From NCBI GenBank assembly GCA_038501195.1, contig JBBPUQ010000003.1, forward strand, positions 4,308,501-4,372,500: a stretch of 64,000 nucleotides of DNA. Direction: 5' to 3'. The notes under the pieces are model-generated. The model worked only from the letters and a program-made list of their open reading frames with translations. It was not told the DNA's origin and searched no databases. A program made the translations under genes and the position numbers. The stretch's first letter is position 1. Each line of letters opens with the position of its first letter. This stretch comes from Nemania diffusa. Its lineage: Eukaryota > Ascomycota > Sordariomycetes > Xylariales > Xylariaceae. This document shows, piece after piece, positions 10,453 to 22,321 of the stretch.

Positions 10453-11968
10453 ATGCGGACCGGAGAGCTGTGCGCCTTGGTAGCAGGCTTGGCCTACGTA
10501 CCAGTAACACATGCACGTAATATACCGGGTAGCATCGACGAAACGCAACCCAAGTTCATCAGTTTGTCTACACAGAGGAGAGCCGTCTCGAATCCAGTGC
10601 AACGGGATCGGTTACGACGACGAGCTAGTACGGTCGAGGCCTCTTTAGACAACGAGGTTCGTCGCACCCCCAAGAGTCTTGATAGGCTTACCCACGACTG
10701 ACAAACTGGCTATCTAGGAGACACTTTATTTCGTAAATGCTACGATAGGCACACCCGCGCAGTCTCTGCGCTTGCATCTCGACACCGGCAGCAGTGACCT
10801 TTGGGTAAATACGCCCTCCTCAGCCCTCTGCACGCAAACGGCAGAGCCGTGTGCATATGCTGGATCATATTCAGCAAATGACTCTTCTACCTATGAGTAT
10901 GTCGGAAGTTGGTTCAACATCTCGTATGTCGATGGATCAGGGGCTAGTGGAGATTATGTCACAGACACTATCACAATCGGAGGCACGGTGCTCGACAAGT
11001 TACAATTCGGCATTGGCTACACGAGCTCATCATCGCAAGGCATTCTTGGCATTGGCTACAAGGCCAACGAGGTGCAGGTGGGAAGGGCTGGAAAGGCCGC
11101 ATACGACAACCTACCCGCGGCCATGGTAACGGCGGGCCAGATCTCTAGGAACGCGTACAGTCTTTGGCTCAATGACCTCGACGCCAACACCGGCAGCATC
11201 TTATTCGGAGGAGTCGACACGGAGCAGTACTCGGGGGATCTGCAGACGCTTCCCATCCAGGCGAACGGAGGCACCTATGCTGAGTTCCTGATCACACTGA
11301 CCTCGCTCAAGCTCGGGAGCCTGACGATTGCCGACGACCAGGCCCTCGCCGTGCTGCTCGACTCGGGCTCGTCGCTCACGTACCTCCCCGACGACATGGT
11401 CGAGACCCTCTACGAGCAGGTGGAGGCGCAGTACGACTCGAGCTCCGGCGCCGCCTACGTGCCCTGCTCGCTGGAGAGCAACACGACGACGCTCGACTTC
11501 ACGTTCTCGTCGCCGACGATATCGGTGGCCATGAACGAGCTCGTGCTGGACCTCGTGTCGTCGAACGGGCAGCGGCCCAAGTTCTCGGACGGCACGACGG
11601 CCTGCCTGTTCGGCGTCGCGCCCGCGGGCTCGAGCACCGTCGTCCTCGGCGACACGTTCCTGCGCTCCGCCTACGTCGTCTACGACATCGCCAACAACGC
11701 CATCTCGCTCGCCCAGACCAAGTTCAACGCCACCAAGTCCGCCATCTCCGCCATCCCCACCGGCAGCTCCCTACCCGGCGCCACCACCGTTTCGAACTCG
11801 GTCGCCGCCACGAGCGGCGTCGTCCGCGGAAGTGGCAGCAGCAGCAGTGGAACCGCGAACGCTGGCGACACCGATAGCGGTGCTGCGCCGACGGCAGTGC
11901 TGGCGTCTACTTACATGCTCACGCTCTTGTCTGTGGGAGCCACGATCTACACTACGCTTTATCTTTAG
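10453..11968 (+). CDS. Secreted, probably GPI-anchored aspartic protease (pepsin family A1, yapsin-like)
   Basis: Endopeptidase of 484 aa. Exons 10453-10656 and 10718-11968 are joined by a 61-bp phase-0 intron (donor gttcgt, branch ctgac, acceptor ctag). Residues 1 to about 21 form a signal peptide ending VTHA. A propeptide with RLRRR follows and could be cut by a Kex2-type protease. The catalytic aspartates are in DTGSSDLW (about D90) and DSGSSLTYLP (about D283). FGGVDTEQYSGDL and VLGDTFLRSAYVVYD are standard pepsin motifs. The C-terminus is Ser/Thr/Gly-rich and ends in a hydrophobic tail, as in yapsins attached to the plasma membrane or wall by GPI. Third positions are strongly GC-rich in the second half. 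Confidence 0.92.
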
Positions 11969-13143
11969 CGCGGCCTAAAGCTTGAGTTTTAGCGAAAATC
12001 ATTTAGTTTTGCATTTCTAGCACTCGCATATTTCATATCATTGTTAGTCTATTGTGTTACACAGCGCCCATTTTTTTTGGAATCAGCATCGCGGGGCGTT
12101 TGGGATAAGGGGGTCACTATACCATGCTTTTTCCTATGTTAGGCATATAACATGCACACTTCGTACAAACACATATACACACCCCATCCAAAGGGCGGCA
12201 ATCGCCAAGACCGCGCGACGCAGAGCAAGTTCAACCAGATCTTGTGCGCGCACGGTCGGGTCGGGGCTCGATTAGGAAAAAGCAGCGCGGAAGCGGAAAG
12301 CGGGAGACAGGAACCAAGACAGCGACGGCGGACGACGTCGTCGCCAAGCTAGATCTAGATACACACTCGCGTATATAACATGCCACCTATGTATGTATAC
12401 CTAGAAACCGATCTTTCATCAAATAGATACCCACTCATCATATCGATCCATCTGGCTTCTAAGCGATTTAGCTTCGCGATTACCTTGTTCTGCCCACAGC
12501 AACATGCCACTTTATCTCGCGAACATCTACCCATACGTACGTACATACAGCATATGTGCGTACAGTACAGTAGTAGTAGTAGGCCATTTGGAATGCGGCC
12601 AGCCTCGACCCCCGCTCCCCCCGTGCGCGAAGATCAGCACACTAAGTAAGTCGAACAACTCGCGCCCGGGCCGGGGTCGTGAAAAGTGGCGGGGTCTGGG
12701 CGTGCGCTGATGCCACGCGTCTCCTGACGTAGCCAAGGGAGGAGAGAGAGTATGGGTAGGTTCTCACTTTTATGTATGTGCTCAAATGATTTCGGCAAGA
12801 TAGACGGATCTCCCCTGCATGCCCTGTTGTGAGACGAGCTTGATAGATGCCGAAACGGGTAGGCGTAGGTAGGTGAGAGAAGGTCATGGCCTAACCTGGG
12901 TATCACGGGAGACGAGAGCACTGAAGAGACAAATGACCGAACGAGACAACTGGTGAGAAGCGACTTTATAATGTAGCACTTCGAGAATGCAGCTCCTTGG
13001 ACTCCGACACGATGCATAGGTAGTAGGTAAGTAGTGTAGCAAGATAAACCCCATCATAACGATATTCCCATCCCCATCCGCCGTCTAACAAAAGCCCCTA
13101 TTCGTTATACTTGACTTGAACTTCACTTTTCCCTCTAGCCAGA
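11969..13143. other. Convergent intergenic region, no gene seen
   Basis: Lies between the protease stop and the CDC9 stop. Holds both 3' UTRs and simple repeats (cgtacgtacatac near 12535, tagtagtagtagg near 12570). Open frames here have no family signature. Confidence 0.5.
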
Positions 13144-16066
13144 CTAATACTCGAAGTCGTCGTCCACCGACGGCCCCTTCGTGACGCTCTCCTGCTTCCT
13201 GTACATCTCGGCGACCTGCCGGCTGCTCGTGGCCTCGTCGGGCTTCTTGTCGTCCCGGATCTTGATGAAGCGGGGGAACCGCAGGCTGATGCCCTTGTCG
13301 CCCGACGGGTCGACGCCCTCCTTGCAGCCCGCCTTGTACCGCGGGCTCAGTGTGAGATCCGCCGTCTTGACCTCCCAGACGTACCGCGGCTCGAACCAGA
13401 CGTCGGGCTGGTGCTGGCCGCCGGCCGAGTGCGAGTAGAACGGCTTCGGGCGGTCGATAACGATCTCTGACAACTGCTTGTGCAGGTCCTCCAGCACCTG
13501 CTCGGAAAAGCCGGTGCCGATGTTGCAGATCGTTTCGTAGGTGTCAGATGCGGCGTTGTAGCACGCTAGAAGGAAAGCACCATAGACGGAGGTACGTTTG
13601 CCTTTGCCGTGGTAGGCACCCAAGACAACTAGATCGAGGGAATCGCCCACCCCAGATAGGTAGTCCTTCTTGATCTATGGCCTGTTAGCGAAGAGTCTAC
13701 CTTGGTGATTTGGACTTCCTTACCTTGAGCCAGTTGCGACTGCGTTTACTGGGCTCGTATCCGCTCTCCGACCCATCCAACATCTTCACCATTAGACCTT
13801 CGCAGGAAGCTTTCATACTTTCGTCCAGGAATACTTGGATCTCCTCAAGTTCTTGGCCATTCATGTGAGTAGCAAAGGCAAATTCACCCTCAACGGGGTT
13901 GAAGGATTTATGTAGTAGCTCACGACGCTCTCGGAGCGATTTCTCAACTACAGCCTCGCCATTGAAGAACAAAAGGTCGAAAGCAAAGACGCAAACCTTG
14001 ACTTTGACATCTTCTACTTTAACGTCCTTCTTTTTTCTCGTCTGGAGCTGCTGGAAGGGCAAGACTTTCTTCTCCGTGACATCCCAAGCCACTGTCTCAC
14101 AGTCTAGGACGAAACTCTTGGTCCCCTCCTTGATCCAAGTATCGAGTCTGGCAAGGATATCGGGATACTTCTTTGATAGATCCTCGGAATTCCTAGAGAA
14201 AATAGAAGCGACACCTTTGGCGGCCTCATTCGTAGCACTGGGCAAAGCTTCGATGTAATCATCAGAGCGTTCCTTAGCAACATAGTGGATTTGGGCTCGC
14301 TCTCCATCATACTTGTATTCGCAAGTGAAGGTCTGGTTCTCAAAGCGATCTAATACTTCAGTGATGGCTTTAGTCGGTTTGGCAAGCATAGGTTTTAAGG
14401 GGACACCTGGGCGAAGTTTGCAGCTTTCCTTCAAGTTCATAATACCGTCCTTGACCATCGCCGGTATTATGACATTCCAGCTTGGCAGCTCACTAGACAA
14501 GTCAGCAGAGGGGTCTCTAAATTGGGGGAACCGTAAACTGTGACATACCTGTAGACTGATTTTAGAAGGGCCTCCGCCTCTTCCATTTGAGTTGCAGTTG
14601 GAACCTTGCCCTTTTGCTCCATTTCATGAGATAGCACTGCCTGTGCAATCGCGACAAGAACAGTCCTCTCCGCCAAGCCAAGCCGTAGCTTTCCTTCAAG
14701 GAACCGGACGAGGTATTTGGCCTCGCTAGGCCCTCCCTTGTCTTGAGAAATATCAACTCGGCCAGTCGAATGAGCATCAGCAGCCGAAAGCATTTTCTTG
14801 ATCAAATCGACCTTCCTCCCTTGGGCTCCATTACCAGTCACAGTGGCAACATCCATCAGGCCTTTGTGAACCCCGCTTATGGTGAGTGGTTTGGGTTTGA
14901 ACATGGTCGGTTGAGTCGATCGACTCTTAACAGCAACAAGTCCAAGGTCGCCAATTTCCTTTTGATCCGCCTTGATGACTTGTAAACTGCGCCCCGTTGT
15001 CTCGCCGATAGCCTTCATAATCAGAGACTCTCCAATACCCAGCTCAATACCAGCATAATCTGGCGCAAGTTTGTTTATCATCAAAAGAACAGTGGAAAGG
15101 AAGTCTTCGGGTGTGAGCCGAAGGACCTGTCGGAGAAAGAGGGCACAATGCTCCTTGATAATCAATCGTTTAGTAGTAAGTTCGATGAGCGAGAAAGTTG
15201 TACAAAGAGCTGCGTAAGGGACAGGCGTGCCAGCCTTCCAGTCGGGATAAGGATCCTTGGTCTGAGTTGTTAGTTTCGTCTGTATCTTTTCACGAGCTTT
15301 AGCGGCAACCTCGGGGCTCTCGTCCGAATCCTCGTCTTCTTTCTCCACTTCTGATGCGGACTCAGAAGCTGCCTCTTCTTCAGCGTCTTCATCTTCCTTC
15401 ACTTTCGGGCCTGGCTTTTTCTTCGACGTTGAGGAAGTTGCGGAGGATTTCTTGGAAGTCTCCTTGGTAGTTGAGGTACTCTTTTTCTTGGGTTTTACTG
15501 GTTCGGCATCAGGAATAACTTCGTCCTCATCCTCCTCGTCCTCAACTCGTCTCCGAGTTCTTCTCTGGCGCTTTGTGACAGGTGCTTCTTCTTCTTCTTC
15601 GAGATCCTCCTCCGGTTCCTCTACTTTAACCTTGGTCGGAGACGACTTCACCGTAGGTTCGGGGGACTGGCTGGACCGCGATCGCTTTTTCGTCACTGCA
15701 TGAGAATGCGTCAGCCATAGTTCGACATCCAATGAGCGAACAGGCTAGGTGGTAATACCCTTTTTGGGGCTGGCATTCTCTTTACCGTCAGGGTCGGCCT
15801 TTATTACCCTCGAGGATGCCTCTGGCTCTTCTTTCGGCTTTCTGGTTGATTTTGTAGCGAAAGAGAGTTTAGACTGCTGGGTCGGTGCGGGCTTCGAGCC
15901 ATTGGGCTGGCCAAAGAACTTCCTGTGCCATCATTACTTGTAAGTACATGAACATCTCTCTCTATCTGAAAACACCTGGGGATAAATGGAAAGAGGCCAA
16001 AACAGACCCTAAGGTAGTCTGGGATGGTCTCACATACCCCAAGGAGCTTTGCTTCGGCGGCATCAT
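13144..16066 (-). CDS. CDC9: ATP-dependent DNA ligase I
   Basis: Seals nicks between Okazaki fragments and in excision repair, in the nucleus. Exons on the minus strand are 16066-16038, 15922-15759, 15695-14549, 14492-13724 and 13674-13144; they total 2,640 bp (879 aa) and all phases agree. The N-terminus has a PCNA-interacting box (QSSLGKFFG) split by intron 1. A long charged, disordered region with basic KKRSR clusters follows. The catalytic core begins near residue 230. The adenylated lysine is in EYKYDGERAQIH (about K505). EGLMVKML, WLKIKKDYL and the C-terminal PRYVWEVK/RFPRFIKIRDDK motifs follow. A second ATG three bases in (16063) is also possible. It is divergent from the HTD2-like gene, and MluI-type boxes lie in the shared upstream region. 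Confidence 0.95.
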
Positions 16067-16760
16067 GAATAACCGACGGGGCGCAGTTGTCGCGAGGGTG
16101 AAGAAGAGACGACGGGCCGCCACAATGGGCAGTATTTCCTACTAATATATCCTCAAGAAAAATCAATTGTGTGAAAATATGTCGTGCCCGAGCACGTCGC
16201 ACGTCGCGTGTTGGAGTATTTATTGTTCTAGCGGGGAAATGCAACTGTGTTACATGGAGCAGGCAACAGCTGGGTGCCTACATAGGTATGAAGATTGGAT
16301 GATGCTGCTGAAGTTCTGGTGCGACGCGTGCCTGGACATTGACCCTAGCTAGCCGCGTTAATTGACGAGTGACGCGAACAAGTTCTCCGATGCCCCGCAG
16401 TAGATCTATCTACATGTGGGTACCTATTCTATTTGGTCATAGTGTCGTAGCTAGAGCCCCACATATAAAAGCATCTGGTCAGGTACGTAGCCTTTCCCAA
16501 AATAGGCCTTTTAAGGTAGCACCTATATGTATATAATACTCGATCTATCGATAACTCGAAGCTAGCAGATGTCAACATGTCAACTCATCTTCAAGGAATT
16601 CTCAACGTAAATAGTCAACTTATAGCATGTCATGTCCTACTATTTATTACTCGGAGAAAAATCAAAAGACCCTTTTTTTCTTCACTATTGTCTATCAGTT
16701 TAAGTTCCGACACTCGCATTATGGTGAGCAATATCGCAATATCAATATCAGTGTAAAAAT
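16067..16760. other. Bidirectional promoter region between CDC9 and HTD2-like gene
   Basis: About 690 bases serving two divergent genes. Apart from the MCB-like boxes, it has AT-rich stretches at 16500-16700. No coding region is supported. Confidence 0.5.
16324..16377. promoter_or_regulatory. MCB-like boxes upstream of CDC9
   Basis: ACGCGT at 16324-16329 and ACGCGA at 16372-16377, about 260 and 310 bases upstream of the CDC9 start. ACGCGT is the MluI cell-cycle box bound by MBF in yeasts, where CDC9 is a classic target. That it functions here is inference from motif and position. Confidence 0.45.
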
Positions 16761-18193
16761 ATGAGAGGACTCGGGTATAAATCTAGTCGCCAGCTTATGA
16801 AGCTCTGGCAGGGCCAGCATATCACCCCACAAGCCCTCACGCCCATATCGACAGCCCAGTGGCGTCGATACAGCTCTACCACCTCCAATGTCTCACCGCC
16901 AGGTACTACAGGGGTAGACATTGAGGCCATCAGGGCCGAAATGCTAGCTCGCAAGCCACAGATTCACTCAGATACCATGTTCCCTACTAACTCGGACCTC
17001 TTAAATACGGCACTATCTGAGTTCCTCCCCAAGCTCCTCCCCGATGAGGGCTCCGCAGAGCCGGACCCCTCTCAGTACAATCTGTATAGAGACTTAAATA
17101 ACCACGAGCATCCTACTATCCCACCAGCTCATCACCTCGTGTATTTCCCGCTCTGTCTGCGCGGCTCGGATCTCTGCCCGGATGGCACGGACCCCTATCA
17201 TAGCCCACTCGATACACCCTTTACGCGCCGGATGTGGGCCGGGGGGTCGATTCAAGGCCTCTCAAACATGATCCTGGATGAGAAACCTGCCGTGTGCATT
17301 GAGAGCATCGTGGACGTGAATGTGCGGGGTCCCGCCGGTGCTGAGAAGATCTTTGTCGAAGTATTGAGGGAGTATATAAATCGGGGGTCGAGGTCTTACA
17401 GTGATCTGGCTGACCTGCGCTCCGCGTCTATTGGTTCCGTCGTGCGAGGCCAGCGCGGATTTGGCATCAAAGGGATCACAGAACGTAGGACTCTAGTTTT
17501 TATGCGAGAATTGAACAATGAAGAGAAGAGGACGAACTTGGAGCAAGAACAGAGGACTGTCAAGGGTAAGTAGGCTCTCATCGACCACTCCCCTATATCC
17601 TATATCCTATATCACTTCATGTTTCTTTCTTATATAAGCTGCTACCTTTGCATGACGTCGGGAAATTATGTAAATCTTCCTATACTTGCTTGTCCAACGT
17701 TAATTAATAATCACCAACAGCACTGAGAAAGCCCGATTATTCAGTTGAGCTGACGCCAACTCCCACTCTACTATTCCGCTACAGCGCGCTCTCCTACAAC
17801 GCGCATCGCATCCACCTGGACCGTTCATATTGCCGCGAGGTAGAAGGATACCGGGACCTCTTAGTCCATGGCCCGTTGTCTCTCACATTAATGCTGTCCG
17901 TTCTCCAATCGCGGCTGTCCCAGGAGGAATACCCCGAGTTCATTGAAGACATCAATTACCGCCATCTCGCACCGCTCTATTCTGGGCAGCCGATGCGCAT
18001 ATGTATTGCGCGGCTGAACCCCCAAGCTACCAAGAAAGGGGAAGAAAACGGTAGCGATAGGGCGGCGGAAACGAGGAAACGGAGGGACCTAAAGGTAAAG
18101 AATAAGTGGGATGTCTGGGTTGAGAACCAGGACGGCAGTCTATGTGTTAAAGGCACGGCCGCAACAGTGAAGTACCAAAAACCGCGAAGGTAG
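16761..18193 (+). CDS. HTD2: Mitochondrial hydroxyacyl-thioester dehydratase type 2 (hotdog fold)
   Basis: Dehydrates 3-hydroxyacyl-ACP in mitochondrial type II fatty acid synthesis, which feeds lipoate production. Exons 16761-17565 and 17721-18193 are joined by a 155-bp intron in phase 1; the product is 425 aa. The Arg/Ser-rich, acid-poor N-terminus fits a mitochondrial targeting peptide. The first hotdog half includes HHLVYFPLCLRGSDLCPDG and FTRRMWAGGSI. The second carries the hydratase signature FRYSALSYNAHRIHLD and LLVHGPLSLTLML. It is longer than yeast Htd2 (about 280 aa) but in the range of filamentous-fungal homologs, which are also annotated as mesaconyl-C4-CoA hydratase-like. The family is secure; the exact substrate is less so. 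Confidence 0.85.
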
Positions 18194-18711
18194 TGAGCAG
18201 GCTATCGCCACGGTAAAATAATACACAAGTGAGAGCAATGGAAGAAGCACAGAGAGAAGGGGGTGGCCGAAGATGCCAACGAGCATTGCGACGGCGGGAA
18301 CGCATACCTGGATATACCAACGGTGACTCGTATGTTCATGTAGATACTTTTCCGGTTAAATTCCTCTGTAGTTCATGCAATGGGGTAGGGTTATGAAAAC
18401 GATGGACTGCATATGTAGCTGGCGTTCCCCTGTGAAACATAATTAGATGAGCCTGGTCAAAACCTATTATATTTGGCTGCTGGGTATCACATATCTCCTA
18501 ATAGAGGTCCCAATACAAAAACCGCCCAATGACTCCGTAGTTTACCTCCTGTCCTTCCCGTTTTCATGTATCCTTTATGTACAAGCATCGTAATGCACAG
18601 AAACAAAACAGCAACAAATATATCTATACACGCAAAATACAAGATAGAGTATTTCCTATCCAATTACCCTATGTAAGTCGGCAGTTCGAGGAACTAGCTT
18701 GTAAGCAATTG
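18194..18711. other. Convergent intergenic region
   Basis: Lies between the HTD2-like stop and the stop of the PH-LRR gene. No gene is seen; it holds 3' UTR sequence only. Confidence 0.5.
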
Positions 18712-21700
18712 TCAAGCCAATGTCTCTTCCTCAATCATATAGGTTTTCCGAGGCGGATACGAAGCTTGGAACATAGACAGACCCTCGAACCCCGTTATTG
18801 AGATAGGGCTGGATGTCTCATGAGGGGACATGTCTCCAACCGATGTCATTACGCCAAGCTCGAATACTGCCCTCTTTCCTTTATCCTGTTGTGTTGGCAT
18901 GGGTGCAAGCCATGGAGGCAGGCTATCGTCATCCCAGGCTTCCAGATATTCGCTTTCTAGTCTGAGACCCTGGTTTATAGGATTATCTCTGTTTCTCTCG
19001 AGGATTTCCTTGACCTTTTCAGTCTCCGAATCCAATTGTCTATGAAGCCCTGTTAACACGCCATCTAGACGGTTCTCGGTCGATTTAGTGAGTCTATCAT
19101 ATGCCTTGATGGTAGGCCGCCTTTGCATTTTCATCAAAAGCCGCTTTTCCTTGCTGACCGCATAGTCGCGATCAGTATCAGATATAGGGAACGATATGAG
19201 TTGGTGGTTGTAAGCTAGTGCTTCGACGAGCTTGCCAAACTGGTGGTGGTCGAAGTCGTTATGTTGAATGTCGAACATAGCTAAGCCTTTGTTGGCCATA
19301 ATGATTCGACATAACTCTGATAAATCCTCTGCGGCACCCATATTGTGATTTCGCAACCGAAGTTGGTGAAGAGATGTGTTGTCTTTGAGCCCGCTTAATG
19401 CACCAGAAAGACCCCAGCCAAGTTGCCCGTCTTCGAGCTTCCCACTGTATCCAGATAGGTCCAAGAACTTCAACGTATCGTTAGCCCTCAGGAAATTCGA
19501 CAACAGATCAGAGGTATGGGAGGTAACGCGGCCAGGCGGACCCGTCCCTACCATACTTAGAAATTTGATCGTTTTGTTTTGTGACAGAGCTGATAAAAGT
19601 CTGTTGAAATTCGACTCCTGCTGGAACTGTATCATATCCAAGTGGAGCTTAGTAGGGGCCTCGTTTCCGTGGATCAAATCTATCCAGTCTGTTGACCCAG
19701 TTTCGAGCGGGTTTCCGTTAAGAAGAAGGTGTATATCTCGGCCGGTGCCCATTCGACAGAATATTCCAGTAGCTAGCTCTCCAGTGAGACCGCAGCTATT
19801 CAAGGAGAGACGGCGCAGCCCGTTAGACTCATCAAGCTCTAAATACTTCATGATCCCACAGAGCGTCTCAAAGTTTAGCTTTAGCCAATGTTAGCACTTG
19901 TTTATAACGCACAATTTACGATGCATACCTTCCAACCCGAGAGATCTAGGTCTTCTAGGCGCCATGCTCCGAATGATGCTGAGCTACTCCAGGGTCTGAA
20001 AAGAGGCCCATCCAATTCTCCTCTGATGGTATATGCCAGATTTAAGCGCCTTAACCTGCTTAATTCGTTTAAGGTGCATGCAACCTTGGAGGCCTCTATA
20101 CGCCCAGGGTTGTACGATGTGTCAAGTTCTTCTAGGGATAATCTTTGCTCATGCAATCCTTCCCATAGATAGACAAGGGACGGTTCGTCTAAATTGCAAC
20201 GCGAAATTTCAAACGCTCTCAAGAAATTTGGACGAGTTTGAAACACTCGGCCTGTAGAATGTCAGCATATCTATCTTCCGATGCCTACATATATGACTAT
20301 ACATCGCGACCGGCCACTTACAAAGTTCAACAGCATCGATCTCTCCAACAGCATTTCCGTTCAGATTGATTGAGCTACAACGGGTCTGCGATGACCCCCA
20401 CAATAGAACCATTGGAGGTATTATCTCGCAGATTCCTACCGGCATAGATGAAAGGCTATCTTTTTGCGACGACGAGATGGTGGGTACTTGTCGGAGCACG
20501 TTCGTTAGATCAACGTGTTTGATCGATTCTGACCCTAGTAGAATGGACACGAGCTCCTGGAAGAGGATAGAAGAGGATTCAACCATATCGGCTTCGCTGC
20601 GCGTTAGACTATGCTTTCCTGCTCATAAGTTAGTTATCGAGACTAGGGGCGAAAAGAGCCAGACACTGACCAGTGCGGGAGAGCCATATCGTCGACTCAA
20701 GCCGTTGAGAGTTATCAAACTTATTCGAGAGACTGGAAAAGTCTATGTCACAAAACGAGATACTTCTGAAAAATTCATTGAAGCGTATAGCGCGAAAGAC
20801 GGCCAGTAGCTGGTGGGCACTATAGTGCAGTTGGTCTCTTGGTTTAAGCAAGCAAAACTGAGGTGCATGCCGCACGTCTTTCCACTTTACTGTCCATTCC
20901 ACTGGCTGACAGTGATAGCCCTCGATAAATGCGTCCAGACTTGTTCGGAACCCCCCATAGTCCTCACCGTTAGGTAATGGCATCTGTTGAGCACCATCGT
21001 CTATATAAAACACCTCCCGCCTAGTCCATAAAGGCCAGGCGGGCTTGAGGTACGTGTCCGCTTGGAATAGTCTGGATAGAATGGTTCGGTAGTATCGACT
21101 GGATAGCAGTAATTTTTGGGGCTGGTCTAGAGGTAAACTAGATTGAATTAGAAACTGTCATGTATACGATACGACTCAAGCGAAGCGGCAATTAAAACAG
21201 ACGATAAGTGATAATATTAGCACTATGCATAACTTTAAAGACACTGCTTACCGAAATACTAGGTCAAACCGTTCATCATTTACATTCACACGAACTCGAG
21301 AAAGGGTGACTAGTCCGAATTGAATGAGAGAAGGGTTTACTCTCTGTCCGTTGGAGGGTGTCGGGAACTGGGCTAAGAAGAGCGAATATTTACTGAATGC
21401 AAGATAGAAAGATGATTGGTCTCTCCAGTTTTTCTTGAGCTCAGTGGCGGGCCTCGTGTACGGCCGTCGGGGAACAACAGGATATATATCGACGGGGCCT
21501 TCTTTTTCGTGTCTGGCGTCTAGGATCGGCCTCAAATGGAGTTCAACCTCTGGTGGTGCTCGCTCTTCACCGGCCTCCTTTGCTCTTACCTTAGCAGCAT
21601 GTCTGATTTTCTTGAGCCAATCATCTCGTTCGTCGGGAAGACGAAAATCAAATCCCGCAGAGGTGAAAACGTGTACCGCACCAGAGTCTTCTTTCCACCA

Positions 21701-22321
21701 TATCTCAAGACTGAACGACGGCCTCGTCCCCTCACCCTTGAAAACTGACACGACCTTCTCTAGCGGTATACGTATTTCAGCACTGGTGGTAAGATCTTTA
21801 AGCGACGCGTGAGACGCGATAGGTGACAAAGAGGTCAAGCCCTGTTCGGAGATAGATATAGTGGGGAACTGTTGCTCTGCGGCAGCACGACTTTTGAACT
21901 TGAGTAATTCAGATGGTGTTAAAACAAGATATTCTCTCTTAGGCTTCAACATCGAAGGCTCTGGTTGCAGAGCACCTGATTTGATAACGAGGCCGGCATC
22001 ACCACGAACGCTCGTGCTTCGGCTAATGATAGAAGGGGTGGTTGGCTGAGTTGATGTTGAATTACGACCGACGCTGCCCTCGGTGGATGATTTGGAATCT
22101 TTTCGAATTAGCTTCTCCTTTTTCAGCGCTCCAGGAGGTGCGGTTTTCTGCAAAGTCCTCCTTTGCACCCCGGCGCTCGACGAATCCGTGTCGGATCCAA
22201 TTGACAAGTGAGATATCTGAGAGCTAATACTGAGGGATCGAATTGCCTTCATGGCCGAGAACGAAGCTCGTCTCTGAGACTTCTCGGGTGGCATCTGCTG
22301 GGTTGCCTTTGTAGGATCCAT
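18712..22321 (-). CDS. PH-domain plus leucine-rich-repeat protein (CARMIL-like architecture)
   Basis: Five exons on the minus strand, 22321-21252, 21137-20671, 20618-20322, 20251-19929 and 19878-18712, give 3,324 bp and 1,107 aa with every phase closing. Residues 1-115 are a Ser-rich disordered tail. A PH-like domain follows (about 120-240, ending WLKKIRHAAKVRAKE). The middle and C-terminal parts hold irregular leucine-rich repeats (LRRLNLAYT, LEDLDLSGW, LRRLSLNSCGLTGELA, LKFLDLSGYSG). The last 100 residues are charged and low complexity. N-terminal PH plus LRR resembles CARMIL/LRRC16 proteins, which regulate actin capping, and a group of uncharacterised fungal LRR proteins. I do not see a capping-protein interaction motif, so the actin role is not established. 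Donor gtcagt in intron 2 is less usual. Confidence 0.8.

Noticed and set aside
11328..11534. Arg/Ser/Thr-rich frame inside the protease gene
   Set aside because: Out-of-frame shadow of GC-rich protease codons.
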